Positions 1 to 4,797 are shown, counted from the stretch's first letter. The stretch: DNA of 5,541 nucleotides from JABHVE01 sp047517625 (GCA_047517625.1 JAKZSO010000079.1:1-5541), one strand, 5' to 3'. Notes: generated by a model from the letters alone, not told the origin. Translations and numbers: made by a program.

Positions 1-610
1 CCTTGCGCGGCACGATCACCCCGGGAATGCCGTCGGACCCGTCGGGCCGGGGCATGTCGACCTGAGCCAACCGGTGACCGTCGGTAGCCACCGCCCGCAG
101 TACGGCGGCGCCATTTGCCTCGGTGGCATGCAAATAAATGCCGTTGAGGTAATACCGGGTTTCTTCGGTGGATACCGCGAACCGGGTCTTTTGGATGAGC
201 CGGCGCAGGGCTTGGGCATCAATTTCGAACCGCGACGGCAGATCGCTTTCGTCGGTGATCGGAAAATCCTGCCGGTCCAAGCACGGCAGGTGAAATTGCG
301 AACGCCCGGCCCGCACCAACAAGCGGCCATCGGCTTCTTCCGCCAGCTGAATTTGCGATCCGTCCGGAAGCTTGCGGACAATGTCGTACAACGTTTGCGC
401 AGGCGTTGTTGTGGCGCCGTCCTGGCCCACGTCCGCCGCCACACTTTCCACGATCGACAGGTCCAGATCGGTGGCGGTCATGCTGACTCTGCCGCCCGCG
501 GCATCGATCAAAACGTTGGAAAGAATGGGAATGGTGTTGCGACGCTCTACCACGCTTTGCACGTGGCCTAGGGATTTAAGCAGGCTTGAGCGTTCTATTT
601 CAAATTTCAT
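1..610 (-). CDS. dnaN: DNA polymerase III beta subunit (sliding clamp), N-terminal part, cut by window edge
   Basis: This is the ring-shaped processivity clamp that tethers DNA polymerase III to the template; it works as a head-to-tail dimer in the cytoplasm. The 203 visible codons begin MKFEIERSSLLKSLGHVQSV, followed by RNTIPILSNVL (residues 24-34), the conserved start of clamp domain 1. Domain 2 carries YYLNGIYLH (153-161) and ATDGHRLA (175-182), both typical of the family. A full clamp is usually 370-380 residues, so about half is present; the rest lies beyond position 1. The ATG at 608-610 is chosen because it gives exactly the family's usual N-terminus, but no strong Shine-Dalgarno sequence precedes it. 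It follows dnaA on the same strand after a 233-base spacer that may hold its own promoter. The identification is secure. Confidence 0.97.
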   Translation of the reverse strand, partial: MKFEIERSSLLKSLGHVQSVVERRNTIPILSNVLIDAAGGRVSMTATDLDLSIVESVAADVGQDGATTTPAQTLYDIVRKLPDGSQIQLAEEADGRLLVRAGRSQFHLPCLDRQDFPITDESDLPSRFEIDAQALRRLIQKTRFAVSTEETRYYLNGIYLHATEANGAAVLRAVATDGHRLAQVDMPRPDGSDGIPGVIVPRK

Positions 611-666
611 GCGGTCGCTTATGCGGTTGTTTGTGCGGCGAGAAAACCCGGTCTGGCACGGCTAAA

Positions 667-697
667 CCGGCCAATTTTTCGGCGCAGATTTGGCCGG
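667..697. repeat. Inverted repeat, 8-bp arms, in dnaA-dnaN spacer
   Basis: The arms CCGGCCAA (667-674) and TTGGCCGG (690-697) are perfect inverse complements around a 15-base loop. In the minus-strand transcript the hairpin is followed only by TTTAG, so it is at best a weak terminator or a leader structure ahead of dnaN. Confidence 0.5.
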
Positions 698-712
698 AAA
701 TTTAGTCCTCGC

Positions 713-718
713 AGTATA
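713..718 (-). promoter_or_regulatory. Candidate -10 box for dnaN
   Basis: The minus strand reads TATACT here, a 4/6 match to TATAAT, about 100 bases before the dnaN start. I see no acceptable -35 at 16-18 bases upstream, because that stretch is the GC-rich inverted repeat at 726-756. A separate dnaN promoter is common in bacteria, but this site rests on one hexamer and is only suggestive. Confidence 0.25.
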
Positions 719-725
719 GCAGACA

Positions 726-756
726 CCGGCCCGCGCCGCATGTCTTTTCGGGCCGG
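726..756. repeat. Inverted repeat, 8-bp GC-rich arms, in dnaA-dnaN spacer
   Basis: CCGGCCCG (726-733) and CGGGCCGG (749-756) are perfect inverse complements with a 15-base loop, the same arm and loop lengths as the repeat at 667-697. No T-run follows on either strand, so it does not look like an intrinsic terminator. Confidence 0.5.
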
Positions 757-780
757 GTCGGGCCCAAAAACCATCAATAA

Positions 781-793
781 TATCAATGCGTTA
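781..793 (+). promoter_or_regulatory. Candidate IHF binding site
   Basis: TATCAATGCGTTA matches every defined position of the IHF core consensus WATCAANNNNTTR. It lies about 50 bases downstream of the dnaA stop codon, between dnaA and dnaN. An ATCAAT copy also begins just upstream at 773, giving ATCAAT-AAT-ATCAAT. IHF bends DNA at origins and promoters, but whether this site is bound cannot be judged from sequence alone. Confidence 0.35.
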
Positions 794-843
794 TGGGAGC
801 AAAACCAGGGGCCACCGGGCCACTCAAGTCACCAGGTTTGGGG

Positions 844-2226
844 TTAGTCTTCCAGCATCCGGCGCAGCAGATCGACGTCTTCGGCCAGGGCCGCATCCAT
901 CTGGCTCAGTTCCTCAACCCGGCGCACGGCGTGCATCACCGTGGTGTGGTCGCGGCCGCCAAATTTGCGGCCAATTTCGGGCAGCGACCGCGCCGTGAGT
1001 TGCTTGCAAAGGTACATTGCCACCTGGCGCGGGCGGGCAATGGCCCGGGCCCGGCGCGGTGAATGCATGTCGGCCATGCGAATGTTGAAATGCTCGGCAA
1101 CCCGGCGCTGGATGTCTTCGATAGTCACTTTGCGGTCGTTGGCGCGGAGCGAATCGCGGAGTACTTCTTGGGTGGATTCCAAAGTGATCGGCCGCCCCAC
1201 GAGATTGGAATAGGCCAGCACCCGGTTTAACCCACCTTCCAACTCCCGAACATTCGAGGTGATGCGGTGGGCGAGGAATTCCAGAATCTGTTGGGGAACT
1301 TCGGCGCCCGCTTGGTCCGCCTTGCTTTGCAAGATGCCAAGGCGCAATTCGTAATCGGTGGCATGGATATCCGCCACCAATCCCCACCCCAGACGCGAGC
1401 GCAGGCGTTCTTCCATATTGTCCAGATCCGAGGGCGAGCGATCGCCGGAAATCACGATCTGGCGGTTTTGGTCGATCAGCGCGTTGAAAGTATGGAAGAA
1501 CTCTTCCTGGGTGGATTCCTTGCCGGCGATGAACTGGACATCATCGATCATCAGCACGTCCACCGAGCGGAATTTGTCCTTGAACGCCATGACGTTCTTG
1601 AACCGCAGCGCCTTGATGAATTCGTACATAAACCGCTCGGCGCTGAGGTAAACCACACGCCGGGCCGGGAACCGGGCCCGAATGTGGTCGGCGATCGCAT
1701 GCATCAAATGCGTTTTGCCGAGGCCAACGCCGCCAGCCAGATACAGCGGATTAAAGGCCACGGTGTCAGATTCAGCTGTCCGCCGGGCTGCCGCATAGGC
1801 CAGCTCGTTGGGCTTGCCCACCACGAACTGATCGAACCGGAACCGGGGGTCTAGGGCGCCCCCGCTGGAGCCTCGGGCCGCGGCGTCTGGGGCCGAACCA
1901 TTGCCGCCAAACCCGGTGCCGGCGTCGGCGGAAGCCGATGGCGCCGGCGCCCCCGCCGATAAGACCGCCACATCGATGCTATCGAATCGCGGGTCTTCTT
2001 CCTGCCACAGGGCGCGAATGCGATCGGCGTAGTTTTTGACCACCCAATCGCGCATGAACCGGGTGGGCGCCGCCATGGCAACCTTGCGCGCTTCAACGGT
2101 TTGCAGCGTCAGTGGCTTGAGCCAACTGTTGAACGCCGCCTCGCCGACTTCGGTCCGCAACCGTCCCCGCACGCGTTCCCACTGAACCGATTGTTCCGGC
2201 GTGGGCTCGGGCGACTGGGGTGCCAT
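844..2226 (-). CDS. dnaA: Chromosomal replication initiator protein DnaA
   Basis: DnaA is the AAA+ ATPase that binds DnaA boxes, melts oriC and loads the DnaB helicase. Numbered from the chosen ATG (460 residues), domain I is about 16-75 (WERVRGRL through the FNSWLKPL region), followed by a Gly/Ala/Ser-rich linker at about 90-125. The AAA+ core starts near FRFDQFVVG; it holds Walker A GGVGLGKT (165-172), Walker B VLMIDD (224-229), the SRLGWGL arginine-finger region (Arg about 278) and sensor II NVRELEG (Arg about 327). Domain IV carries the DNA-binding signature GGRDHTTVMHAVRRVEEL (423-440). I prefer the ATG at 2224-2226 because AGGGGA (2231-2236) is well placed before it. Alternatives are the ATG at 2239-2241, which overlaps the rhodanese stop as ATGA, and a GTG at 2251-2253. 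Length and motifs are complete, so the protein appears functional. Confidence 0.98.
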   Translation of the reverse strand: MAPQSPEPTPEQSVQWERVRGRLRTEVGEAAFNSWLKPLTLQTVEARKVAMAAPTRFMRDWVVKNYADRIRALWQEEDPRFDSIDVAVLSAGAPAPSASADAGTGFGGNGSAPDAAARGSSGGALDPRFRFDQFVVGKPNELAYAAARRTAESDTVAFNPLYLAGGVGLGKTHLMHAIADHIRARFPARRVVYLSAERFMYEFIKALRFKNVMAFKDKFRSVDVLMIDDVQFIAGKESTQEEFFHTFNALIDQNRQIVISGDRSPSDLDNMEERLRSRLGWGLVADIHATDYELRLGILQSKADQAGAEVPQQILEFLAHRITSNVRELEGGLNRVLAYSNLVGRPITLESTQEVLRDSLRANDRKVTIEDIQRRVAEHFNIRMADMHSPRRARAIARPRQVAMYLCKQLTARSLPEIGRKFGGRDHTTVMHAVRRVEELSQMDAALAEDVDLLRRMLED

Positions 2227-2230
2227 TCCA

Positions 2231-2236
2231 TCCCCT
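2231..2236 (-). promoter_or_regulatory. Ribosome binding site deciding the dnaA start
   Basis: The minus strand reads AGGGGA, four bases before the ATG at 2224-2226. The two alternative upstream starts (2241, 2253) have no comparable purine-rich sequence. The site lies between the rhodanese stop (2238-2240) and the dnaA ATG, which suits translational coupling of the two genes. Confidence 0.55.
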
Positions 2237-2237
2237 G

Positions 2238-2657
2238 TCATTGGCTGGCCCACGGCAGCCCAGCGGCGTTCCAGCCGCCGACATCAGCCCCACCAACCAG
2301 ATTGTAACATTTGGAATAGCCCCTGGCCGTCATGGTCGCCGCCGCCGACGCTGACCGCGCTCCCGACCGGCAAACAAAGATCGCCACGCCATCGCGGTCG
2401 GCCACGGCGTCTTCCACTTGGGTGGCAAAATTTGGGTTCGGCCCGGCCTGGGTCTCCAGTTCGATCAACACCGTCGTTTTGCCAACGGACGCCAAATCCG
2501 GCACCCCCAGTTGGCTCCATTCGCCTTGGGAGCGAACGTCGATCAAAACAGCGCCCTTGTCCTGAGCCAGCACATCCCACGCGACCGCGGCGGAGACATC
2601 GCCCGCATAGGCATCTCCCTGCACTGGTGTGGAAACGAAGGTGGGATCATCAGACAT
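2238..2657 (-). CDS. Single-domain rhodanese-like protein
   Basis: This 139-residue protein has one rhodanese fold, the family that carries sulfur as a persulfide on an active-site cysteine. LIDVRSQGEW (38-47) is the typical central strand and motif, and the active-site loop is CRSGARS (96-102) with Cys96 as the expected sulfur carrier. The C-terminal segment YNLVGGADVGGWNAAGLPW (118-136) matches the usual end of the domain. No signal peptide or membrane segment is seen, so it is probably cytoplasmic. The start is the ATG at 2655-2657; the region before it is A-rich with no strong Shine-Dalgarno. The gene ends 11 bases before the preferred dnaA start, or overlaps dnaA by 4 bases if the 2241 ATG is used, which implies co-transcription. 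The physiological substrate cannot be deduced. The family call is secure; the role is unknown. Confidence 0.93.
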   Translation of the reverse strand: MSDDPTFVSTPVQGDAYAGDVSAAVAWDVLAQDKGAVLIDVRSQGEWSQLGVPDLASVGKTTVLIELETQAGPNPNFATQVEDAVADRDGVAIFVCRSGARSASAAATMTARGYSKCYNLVGGADVGGWNAAGLPWASQ

Positions 2658-2789
2658 GCATTTGCTTTTTTTATCCCACCCTTGTTCGGTTCGGCCTGAG
2701 AGCCAGACGGGTTGGCGAAGCGGCGGTCCCGACCCGTGACGAACCCTCTCTCTAAACCGCGCGGGCCGCCCACAGCCCGAACGATTACT

Positions 2790-2818
2790 TTTTTATTTCA
2801 TTCGGCGGTCGATAGCAA
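2790..2818 (-). promoter_or_regulatory. Candidate sigma70-type promoter for the rhodanese-dnaA operon
   Basis: On the minus strand TTGCTA (2813-2818) and TAAAAA (2790-2795) are separated by 17 bases, each matching its consensus hexamer at 4 of 6 positions. Transcription would start about 125 bases before the rhodanese ATG. The AT-rich setting raises the chance of accidental matches, so confidence is low. Confidence 0.3.
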
Positions 2819-2830
2819 CGCGCGGGCATC

Positions 2831-2835
2831 GATTC
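2831..2835. promoter_or_regulatory. GANTC methylation site (CcrM target)
   Basis: GATTC is the only GANTC site I found between the rhodanese and rpsT. In alphaproteobacteria CcrM methylates GANTC, and in Caulobacter methylation affects dnaA transcription. It lies 13 bases upstream of the candidate -35. The motif is short, so a single copy proves nothing. Confidence 0.25.
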
Positions 2836-2861
2836 ACTGAAAAAATCTTGAGAACTAGCGT

Positions 2862-2876
2862 TTAATCAGTAATGAA
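2862..2876. promoter_or_regulatory. Near-consensus CtrA half-site pair
   Basis: TTAA (2862-2865), seven bases, then TGAA (2873-2876) differs at one position from the CtrA consensus TTAA-N7-TTAA. It lies upstream of the dnaA operon, where CtrA sites can occur in alphaproteobacteria. The AT-rich setting makes a chance match quite possible. Confidence 0.2.
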
Positions 2877-2949
2877 AAGCGCAATACAGTACAGCAGCCA
2901 GAAAGACCGCCAATTACAGTGACCGATATTGCCTTTAGTATTACGCTGA

Positions 2950-2966
2950 GCCCGGTGCCGCCGGGC
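2950..2966. repeat. GC-rich hairpin in the dnaA upstream region
   Basis: GCCCGG (2950-2955), five-base loop, CCGGGC (2961-2966). It stands out in an AT-rich setting, but on neither strand is it followed by a T-run, so it is not a convincing terminator. A near-palindrome (2981-2993) lies 14 bases away. Confidence 0.4.
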
Positions 2967-3125
2967 GAAAATCAAGGGTAGGGAACCGGTCCCGCGCCTG
3001 CAAGTGGCCGAATAGCGAACACATCAAATGTGATCATTGAATGGCTCAAGAAAGTTTGAACTGTTGCAAGTCGGGCACGCTTATGCGGCGCAATGCGAAA
3101 CAAAATTAGCGCAAAAAATTTTGCC

Positions 3126-3151
3126 GCCGAAATTTCCGGGCCGAAATTTCC
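3126..3151 (-). terminator. Tandem GAAATTTC repeat and hairpin after rpsT, possible terminator
   Basis: The 12-base unit GCCGAAATTTCC occurs twice, at 3126-3137 and 3140-3151. Because GAAATTTC is itself palindromic, the two copies can pair (3129-3136 with 3143-3150) around a six-base GC loop. In the minus-strand transcript this lies about 10 bases after the rpsT stop and is followed within about 15 bases by a TTTTTT run (near 3116-3121). The stem is AT-rich and the T-run is not adjacent, so this is a weak intrinsic terminator candidate. Confidence 0.35.
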
Positions 3152-3160
3152 CGAGCCGCG

Positions 3161-3427
3161 TTACACCTGCATCGCTTTGATGGATCTGGCCAAGCGCGAA
3201 ATTCTCCGGGCCGCCGTGTTGCGGTGCAAAAGTTTTTGACCGGCGCCGCGGGCGACTTCTGGCTGGGCGGCGCGCAAAGCCTCATGGGCCGCGGCCTTGT
3301 CGCCGCCGGCAATGGCCTCGTCGACCAGGCGCAGTGCACCGCGCATGCGGGTGCGGCGGCTGCGGTTAATGTCGGCCCGCCGGGCGTTGCGGCGGATGCG
3401 GGTTTTCGCTGACTTATGGTAGGCCAT
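3161..3427 (-). CDS. rpsT: 30S ribosomal protein S20
   Basis: S20 is a small, basic, helical protein that binds 16S rRNA early in 30S assembly. The 88 residues match the family from end to end: MAYHKSAKTRIRRNARR at the start, a basic stretch INRSRRTRMR (20-29), the acidic hinge VDEAIAGGDKAAAHEALRAAQPE (about 35-57), and the conserved LLHRNTAARRISRLARSIKA near the end (66-85). The family usually begins MANHKSA; here residue 3 is Tyr. The ATG at 3425-3427 is preceded by AAGAGA, an acceptable ribosome binding site. A good promoter lies at 3466-3494. rpsT next to dnaA is a recurrent alphaproteobacterial arrangement. Confidence 0.97.
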   Translation of the reverse strand: MAYHKSAKTRIRRNARRADINRSRRTRMRGALRLVDEAIAGGDKAAAHEALRAAQPEVARGAGQKLLHRNTAARRISRLARSIKAMQV

Positions 3428-3465
3428 GCAATCTCTTGATTTGGTGCGGCACTTGCGACCGACGG

Positions 3466-3494
3466 TGTATATCCGTGGCCTTCAGAGCCGTCAA
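3466..3494 (-). promoter_or_regulatory. Sigma70-type promoter for rpsT
   Basis: On the minus strand TTGACG (3489-3494) and TATACA (3466-3471) are separated by exactly 17 bases, matching the -35 consensus at 5/6 and the -10 at 4/6. Transcription would start near 3459, giving a leader of about 31 bases before the rpsT ATG. The -35 overlaps the TGA stop (3491-3493) of the preceding exported-protein gene. This is the best promoter in the window. Confidence 0.65.
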
Positions 3495-3898
3495 GGCAGG
3501 GGTGCTAGAGCTGGGGCGATCGCCGTAGCCAGAGAGAACAGCACCACGGTCGGGCCGTCGGTGTCGGTGAATACAATCCGTAGTACTTCGCTTTCTCTTT
3601 CGAACCGATCGTCCGCCAACGCGGTCCAGCCCAGTTGCGGCAGGGTTTCCCCGTAAAAGGCCAGGATCGATTGGGTGGTTAGAATTCCGGCAGCCGTTAC
3701 CTCGACAATGCGGCCACCGGGATTGTCGAAAACCAGCGCGGTTTGGGGACTTTCCACCAATCCCGGCATCAGCGGTAAATCAGCCACCGTGACGAAAAAC
3801 GCCTCCTGGCCCAGAACCACGCGGCCAAGCCCAACACACACCAGGACCGCAAGGACAACCGCCTTGCGCCCAACAACATGCGGCACGGAAAGCACCAT
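3491..3898 (-). CDS. Small exported protein of unknown function downstream of mutM
   Basis: I do not recognise this family by name. From the ATG at 3896-3898 it has 135 residues. The N-terminus looks like a Sec signal peptide: a short region ending in GRK, a hydrophobic core AVVLAVLVCVGLG, and a likely cleavage after VVLG before QEAFF. There is no good lipobox. The mature part of about 105 residues includes DLPLMPGLVE, ALVFDNPGGRIVEV and FYGETLPQLGWT, and the ordered, compact pattern suggests a real small periplasmic domain. A GTG at 3911-3913 would add five residues and begin 3 bases after the mutM stop; neither start has a clear ribosome binding site. The short gap to mutM on the same strand suggests one transcript. 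Coding seems likely because the signal peptide and soluble domain make a coherent protein. Confidence 0.75.
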   Translation of the reverse strand: MVLSVPHVVGRKAVVLAVLVCVGLGRVVLGQEAFFVTVADLPLMPGLVESPQTALVFDNPGGRIVEVTAAGILTTQSILAFYGETLPQLGWTALADDRFERESEVLRIVFTDTDGPTVVLFSLATAIAPALAPLP

Positions 3899-3916
3899 GG
3901 GCCAAAAGTACACGGT

Positions 3917-4753
3917 CTAGCGTTGGCGGGTTGGACAAAAGTATGTGGAGCGCCCGGCTTGAGAAATCTGCCGCACCCGGCATCGGGCCTCGGGGGCGCA
4001 ATCGGGGCAGCGTTCTCCATCTCGGTCATACACCGCGAACTGATGCTGAAAGTATCCGAGCCTGCCGCTGGCCTGAACATAATCTTTGAGGCTGGACCCG
4101 CCGGCAGCGATGGCATCGGTCAACGTGTTACGAATTGCCGTCACCAGCCGTTCGGCGCGCACCGGCCCCACGGTCCCCGCCTTGCGCCGGGGCGAAAGAC
4201 GCGCCCGGTACAGGGCTTCGGACACATAAATGTTGCCCAACCCGGCGACGATTTTTTGATCCAGCAGCGCCGCCTTGATTGTCGAAGCGCGGCCCTTTAG
4301 AGCCGCCGCCAGAACCGGCCCATTAAAGGCGTTGGACAAGGGTTCCGGCCCCATCCCCGCCAGCAATCGGTGCTTGGCCATCTGCTTCCCGGTGGTCAAA
4401 TCCATCAGCCCGAACCGCCGCGGGTCGCGAAAGGTGACCCAGACTCCGTTGGCAAAGGCAAACCGCACGTGGTCGTGTTTTTGCGGCCGGTCGGGATCCG
4501 CCGACGCCAGCAACAATTGCCCCGACATGCCCAGGTGAGACACCAACACCAAGTCATTGTCGAAATTCCACAACAAATACTTGCCCCGGCGAATGATGGC
4601 ATCCAGGCGGCGGCCCACCAGCCGGGCGGCAAACCGGGCGGGAATTGGAATGCGCAAATCCCGGCGCCGGACCAAAACGTGCGCGACCGTATGGCCGACG
4701 ATCTTTGGCACCAACCCGGCGCGCACGGTTTCGACCTCTGGCAGCTCTGGCAT
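3917..4753 (-). CDS. mutM: Formamidopyrimidine-DNA glycosylase (Fpg/MutM), zinc finger lacking one cysteine
   Basis: Fpg excises 8-oxoguanine and ring-opened purines and cleaves the abasic site by beta/delta elimination. The 278 residues are full length. Pro2 and Glu3 of MPELPEVETVR are the catalytic N-terminus; Lys58 in RRGKYL is the conserved lysine. HLGMSG (Met76) and DPRRFG (Arg112, Phe114) are the helix-probing residues. The helix-two-turn-helix carries GLGNIYVSEALYRA (171-184), with Asn174. The C-terminal zinc finger has Cys249, Cys252, GRST (267-270) and Cys273, but the expected fourth ligand in CPxCQ is Arg276 (codon CGC at 3926-3928, one transition from TGC). Another Cys (258) lies nearby. 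AGGAGG four bases upstream of the ATG makes the start firm. It is divergent to ubiE with a 44-base gap, and followed closely by the exported-protein gene. Confidence 0.96.
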   Translation of the reverse strand: MPELPEVETVRAGLVPKIVGHTVAHVLVRRRDLRIPIPARFAARLVGRRLDAIIRRGKYLLWNFDNDLVLVSHLGMSGQLLLASADPDRPQKHDHVRFAFANGVWVTFRDPRRFGLMDLTTGKQMAKHRLLAGMGPEPLSNAFNGPVLAAALKGRASTIKAALLDQKIVAGLGNIYVSEALYRARLSPRRKAGTVGPVRAERLVTAIRNTLTDAIAAGGSSLKDYVQASGRLGYFQHQFAVYDRDGERCPDCAPEARCRVRQISQAGRSTYFCPTRQR

Positions 4754-4754
4754 G

Positions 4755-4790
4755 GGCCCTCCTTGATGGAGCGTAGCGTCAAGGGGGGCC
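4755..4790. repeat. Near-palindrome covering both Shine-Dalgarno sequences between mutM and ubiE
   Basis: GGCCCTCCTTGATG (4755-4768) and CGTCAAGGGGGGCC (4777-4790) are inverse complements at 12 of 14 positions around an eight-base centre. In a plus-strand RNA the two mismatches are G-U pairs, so a 14-pair stem could form over the AAGGGGGG before ubiE. The left arm holds the mutM AGGAGG on the other strand. It could be an operator shared by the divergent genes, a translational control structure, or simply the result of two similar leaders. Confidence 0.5.
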
Positions 4791-4797
4791 GTGGGCT

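Larger units (their letters stand above)
611..843. other. dnaA-dnaN intergenic spacer
   Basis: This 233-base non-coding spacer contains no TTATCCACA-type DnaA box. It holds a perfect IHF-consensus match (781-793), a TATACT hexamer on the minus strand (713-718) that could be a -10 box for dnaN, and two 8-bp inverted repeats (667-697 and 726-756). The bases just after the dnaA stop (844-846) form no clean terminator, so read-through from dnaA into dnaN is plausible. Confidence 0.6.
2658..3160. other. AT-richer intergenic region between rpsT and the rhodanese-dnaA operon
   Basis: I see no gene in these 503 bases. By my count the lines from 2821-2940 and 3001-3120 are about 40-47 % GC, clearly below the flanking genes. 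Contents: a candidate promoter for rhodanese-dnaA (2790-2818), one GANTC site (GATTC, 2831-2835), a near-match to a CtrA site (2862-2876), a GC hairpin (2950-2966), a near-palindrome GGGAACCGGTCCC (2981-2993), a small palindrome CACAT-CAA-ATGTG (3020-3032), TTGA-N5-TCAA (3037-3049), and a tandem GAAATTTC repeat next to the rpsT stop (3126-3151). I found no DnaA box within one mismatch of TTATCCACA on either strand, so it is not called as oriC. Confidence 0.6.

Noticed and set aside
74..571. Plus-strand open frame of 165 codons at the left edge
   Set aside because: It is antisense to dnaN, whose N-terminal motifs are unmistakable.
1267..1854. Long plus-strand open frame of 195 codons inside dnaA
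   Set aside because: It lies antisense to the AAA+ core of dnaA, has no recognisable protein features, and is the usual by-product of high GC codon use on the opposite strand.
2201..2755. Long plus-strand open frame of 184 codons across the rhodanese gene
   Set aside because: Antisense to the well-supported rhodanese and the start of dnaA; the product is a Pro/Arg-rich low-complexity string with no family signal.
3037..3049. TTGA-N5-TCAA as an FNR/CRP-type operator
   Set aside because: FNR and related sites need TTGAT-N4-ATCAA, equivalent to N6 between TTGA and TCAA. The spacing here is one base short and the inner bases do not match.
2658..3160. Chromosomal origin oriC upstream of dnaA
   Set aside because: Low GC and short palindromes fit, but I found no TTATCCACA-like box within one mismatch on either strand; the closest strings, such as TTATCCCAC at 2671, need three changes or an insertion. 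Kept only as a finding.
2671..3160. tRNA or other structured RNA gene between rhodanese and rpsT
   Set aside because: I could not assemble acceptor, anticodon and T-arm stems, and saw no TTC-loop with correct spacing or any known small RNA signature.
3429..3441. Second perfect IHF consensus (minus strand AATCAAGAGATTG) in the rpsT leader
   Set aside because: It coincides with the rpsT Shine-Dalgarno region within 15 bases of the start codon, downstream of the promoter. The match is probably a by-product of the leader sequence, so I do not list it as a site.
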